Shown here: positions 33,801 through 35,043 of the stretch, in pieces
Numbering within the stretch: position 1 is the stretch's first letter
Layout of the letters: every line of letters starts with the position of its first letter
Assembly (NCBI GenBank): GCA_021199495.1
Contig: JAJQHY010000040.1
Coordinates: 1-35,043, forward strand
Source: Lachnospiraceae bacterium
GTDB lineage: Bacteria; Bacillota; Clostridia; Lachnospirales; Lachnospiraceae
Reading direction: 5' to 3'
DNA: 35,043 bases
Notes under the pieces: model-generated
What the model was told of the DNA's origin: nothing
Seen by the model: only the letters and a program-made list of their open reading frames with translations
Database searches by the model: none
Program-made: the position numbers and the translations under genes

Positions 33801-34556
33801 TTACGCTTTCGCCGCATTCAGGAACTGCTCATATCCGTCCGCGTTGATCGTATCCACAAGGTTCCCGTCACCGACGGCCACAATACTGCCATCCACCATC
33901 ACATGTGTGTGATCGACCTGTAAAGCCTCCAGAATCTTCGTGCTGTGGGTGATCACCAGGAGTGCTCCGTCCTGCTCCTTCTGGAAAATGCGGATGCCGT
34001 CGCTCACCACACGCACCGCGTCCACATCGAGGCCGGAATCCGTCTCGTCTAAAATCGCCAGCTTCGGCTCAAACATCAGAAGCTGCAAAATCTCGATCTT
34101 CTTTTTCTCACCGCCGGAAAAGCCAACATTCAAGTCGCGGGAGGCATAGCTTTTATCAATCTGCAAAAGCTCCATGGCCTTCTCCAGCTTCTTTTTAAAA
34201 TCCCAGAGGCGAAGCCGCTTTCCTGTGCGCTGCTGTACTGCGCTGCGTAAAAAGCTCTCCAGCGTCAGCCCCGGTACCTCCAACGGCTCCTGGAAAGAGA
34301 GAAACAGACCGGCCTTCGCCCGCGCGTCCACCGCCGCATGCGTAATATCCTCTCCATCCAGCAAAATCTGTCCGCCGGTGATCTGATACTTCGGATTCCC
34401 CATCAGGGCAAAGCCGAGCGTGGACTTGCCCGCGCCGTTGGGCCCCATGAGGACATGGGTCTCACCCTTTCTGATATCCATATCAACTCCGTGAAGAATA
34501 TCCTTCTCCTCCACCCGAACATCCAGGTTTTTTATCTGCAAAAGTGTATCCGACAT
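33801..34556 (-). CDS. sufC: SufC, Fe-S assembly ATPase
   Basis: ABC-type ATPase that binds SufB and SufD and drives conformational change of the scaffold in the cytosol. The 251-residue chain, from the ATG at 34556 (MSDTLLQIKNL), has Walker A GPNGAGKST (38-46, Lys44), signature FSGGEKKK, Walker B LAILDETDSGLD with the SufC-type Glu-Thr-Asp, and a switch His in ITHST. GGAGG lies ten bases upstream; the longer in-frame start eight codons earlier would precede that site. First gene of sufCBDSU, behind two strong promoters. Confidence 0.96.
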   Translation of the reverse strand: MSDTLLQIKNLDVRVEEKDILHGVDMDIRKGETHVLMGPNGAGKSTLGFALMGNPKYQITGGQILLDGEDITHAAVDARAKAGLFLSFQEPLEVPGLTLESFLRSAVQQRTGKRLRLWDFKKKLEKAMELLQIDKSYASRDLNVGFSGGEKKKIEILQLLMFEPKLAILDETDSGLDVDAVRVVSDGIRIFQKEQDGALLVITHSTKILEALQVDHTHVMVDGSIVAVGDGNLVDTINADGYEQFLNAAKA

Positions 34557-34627
34557 GCCGTCTTTTCCTCCAAAATCCATTTCAAACCCGCAGCACTGCG
34601 CGGTTTACATTCATCATTTCCAAAGGA

Positions 34628-34656
34628 ATTATAAGCACATTTGCCTGTTCTGTCAA
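34628..34656 (-). promoter_or_regulatory. suf promoter P2 (proximal), full consensus
   Basis: On the minus strand TTGACA and TATAAT, both perfect, are 17 nt apart. The -10 box is about 72 nt before the sufC ATG. Confidence 0.9.
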
Positions 34657-34692
34657 GCGCGCCTAATTCCTATGTTTTTCCTAGACATTGCT

Positions 34693-34721
34693 ATTATATG
34701 CCCTGTGTTTCTCACTGTCAA
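34693..34721 (-). promoter_or_regulatory. suf promoter P1 (distal), full consensus
   Basis: On the minus strand TTGACA and TATAAT, both perfect, are 17 nt apart. It lies 65 nt upstream of P2, in the same direction. Confidence 0.88.
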
Positions 34722-35043
34722 CCGGATTGCGGGATTTCATTTCTTAAAAAAATAAAAACTACACCGGGCGCTTTTGCGCATGTCTGTGGAGGGCCGTGAA
34801 TTGTAACCTGCTTCATGGTCTGAATAAGGCAGCTCTGAAAAAATATTTGAAAGCCTACTAAACCTATGGTATAACCCGAGTTTGCCACTTGAAGAGACTG
34901 AAAAGGAGCCAAAGACGGCTCCTTTTTTCCTGTAAATGTGCGGTTTTCCTTGTATTCGAGGCATTCCAAATTTTTGAGATTATATACCTATGAATTGTAC
35001 CCCTTGTCAAGGACATTTTAGGTTTTTAGTTGTCCTACTTTTC
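34722..35043. other. Noncoding right edge
   Basis: No gene is supported. The stretch holds the terminator at 34901-34928 and a TTGACA with TATA-rich boxes reading leftward (complement of about 34979-35013). An 83-codon minus-strand frame here runs through the terminator stem and lacks a convincing start. The sequence may continue into an element beyond the window. Confidence 0.5.
34901..34928 (+). terminator. Intrinsic terminator at the right edge
   Basis: GGAGCC (34905-34910) and GGCTCC (34917-34922) with AAAGAC loop, A4 before and six T after. It is strongest on the plus strand, but no gene that it would end is visible to its left on that strand. Confidence 0.8.

Noticed and set aside
34718-34969. 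83-codon minus-strand frame at the right edge
   Set aside because: It reads through the terminator stem, lacks a ribosome binding site, and has no recognisable domain.

Overview
The window reads as the chromosome of a Gram-positive, anaerobic Firmicute, most likely Lachnospiraceae (Clostridium cluster XIVa). Support: strong AGGAGG ribosome binding sites, moderate GC, a sufCBDSU operon with SufU, AddAB rather than RecBCD, ThiT under a TPP riboswitch, a UPF0735-type ACT regulator next to hom, DUF4349 and DUF1653 proteins, and a beta-glucoside PTS with a GH1 enzyme. The assignment rests on protein recognition, not on a marker-gene search. Most of the window is conserved chromosome. I do not see a convincing new defence or biosynthetic system; the second-look items are mainly regulatory, structural and degenerate-enzyme observations.

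Layout. 1-1.2 kb: three small minus-strand genes of prophage/integrative-element type (virulence-related protein, DUF4314, DUF5049), cut by the window edge. 1.46-5.9 kb: a minus-strand amino-acid operon (ACT/HTH regulator, homoserine dehydrogenase, aspartate kinase) followed by a membrane-anchored GH3-fold protein whose catalytic residues look replaced. 6.0-7.5 kb: DUF1653 protein and mutY. 7.56-8.03 kb: three palindromic elements around a tRNA-Trp gene. 8.2-9.7 kb: DUF4349 lipoprotein and a cysteine hydrolase, translationally coupled. 9.8-10.8 kb: promoter, leader hairpin, TPP riboswitch and thiT. 10.8-17.9 kb: addB-addA. 18.1-19.0 kb: pyridoxal/pyridoxamine kinase. 19.1-21.6 kb: SH3-domain membrane protein and xylulokinase. 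21.9-22.6 kb: hicAB toxin-antitoxin. 22.7-25.3 kb: carbamate kinase, a long inverted repeat and a MATE exporter. 25.4-29.05 kb: beta-glucoside PTS and 6-phospho-beta-glucosidase. 29.1-29.3 kb: tRNA-Val and tRNA-Met. 29.4-34.7 kb: sufCBDSU behind two tandem consensus promoters. 34.7-35.0 kb: noncoding, with a terminator.

How parts work together. AK and Hom supply the shared and threonine/methionine branches of aspartate metabolism, and the ACT/HTH protein is the likely amino-acid-sensing regulator of its own operon. ThiT imports thiamine and its mRNA can be modelled as a TPP-controlled ribosome-binding-site switch. AddAB resects DNA ends for recombination and MutY repairs oxidised-guanine mispairs. 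Both AddB and MutY carry Fe-S cysteine sets, and the SufCBDSU machinery in the same window builds such clusters. The PTS phosphorylates imported beta-glucosides and the GH1 enzyme splits the phosphorylated product.
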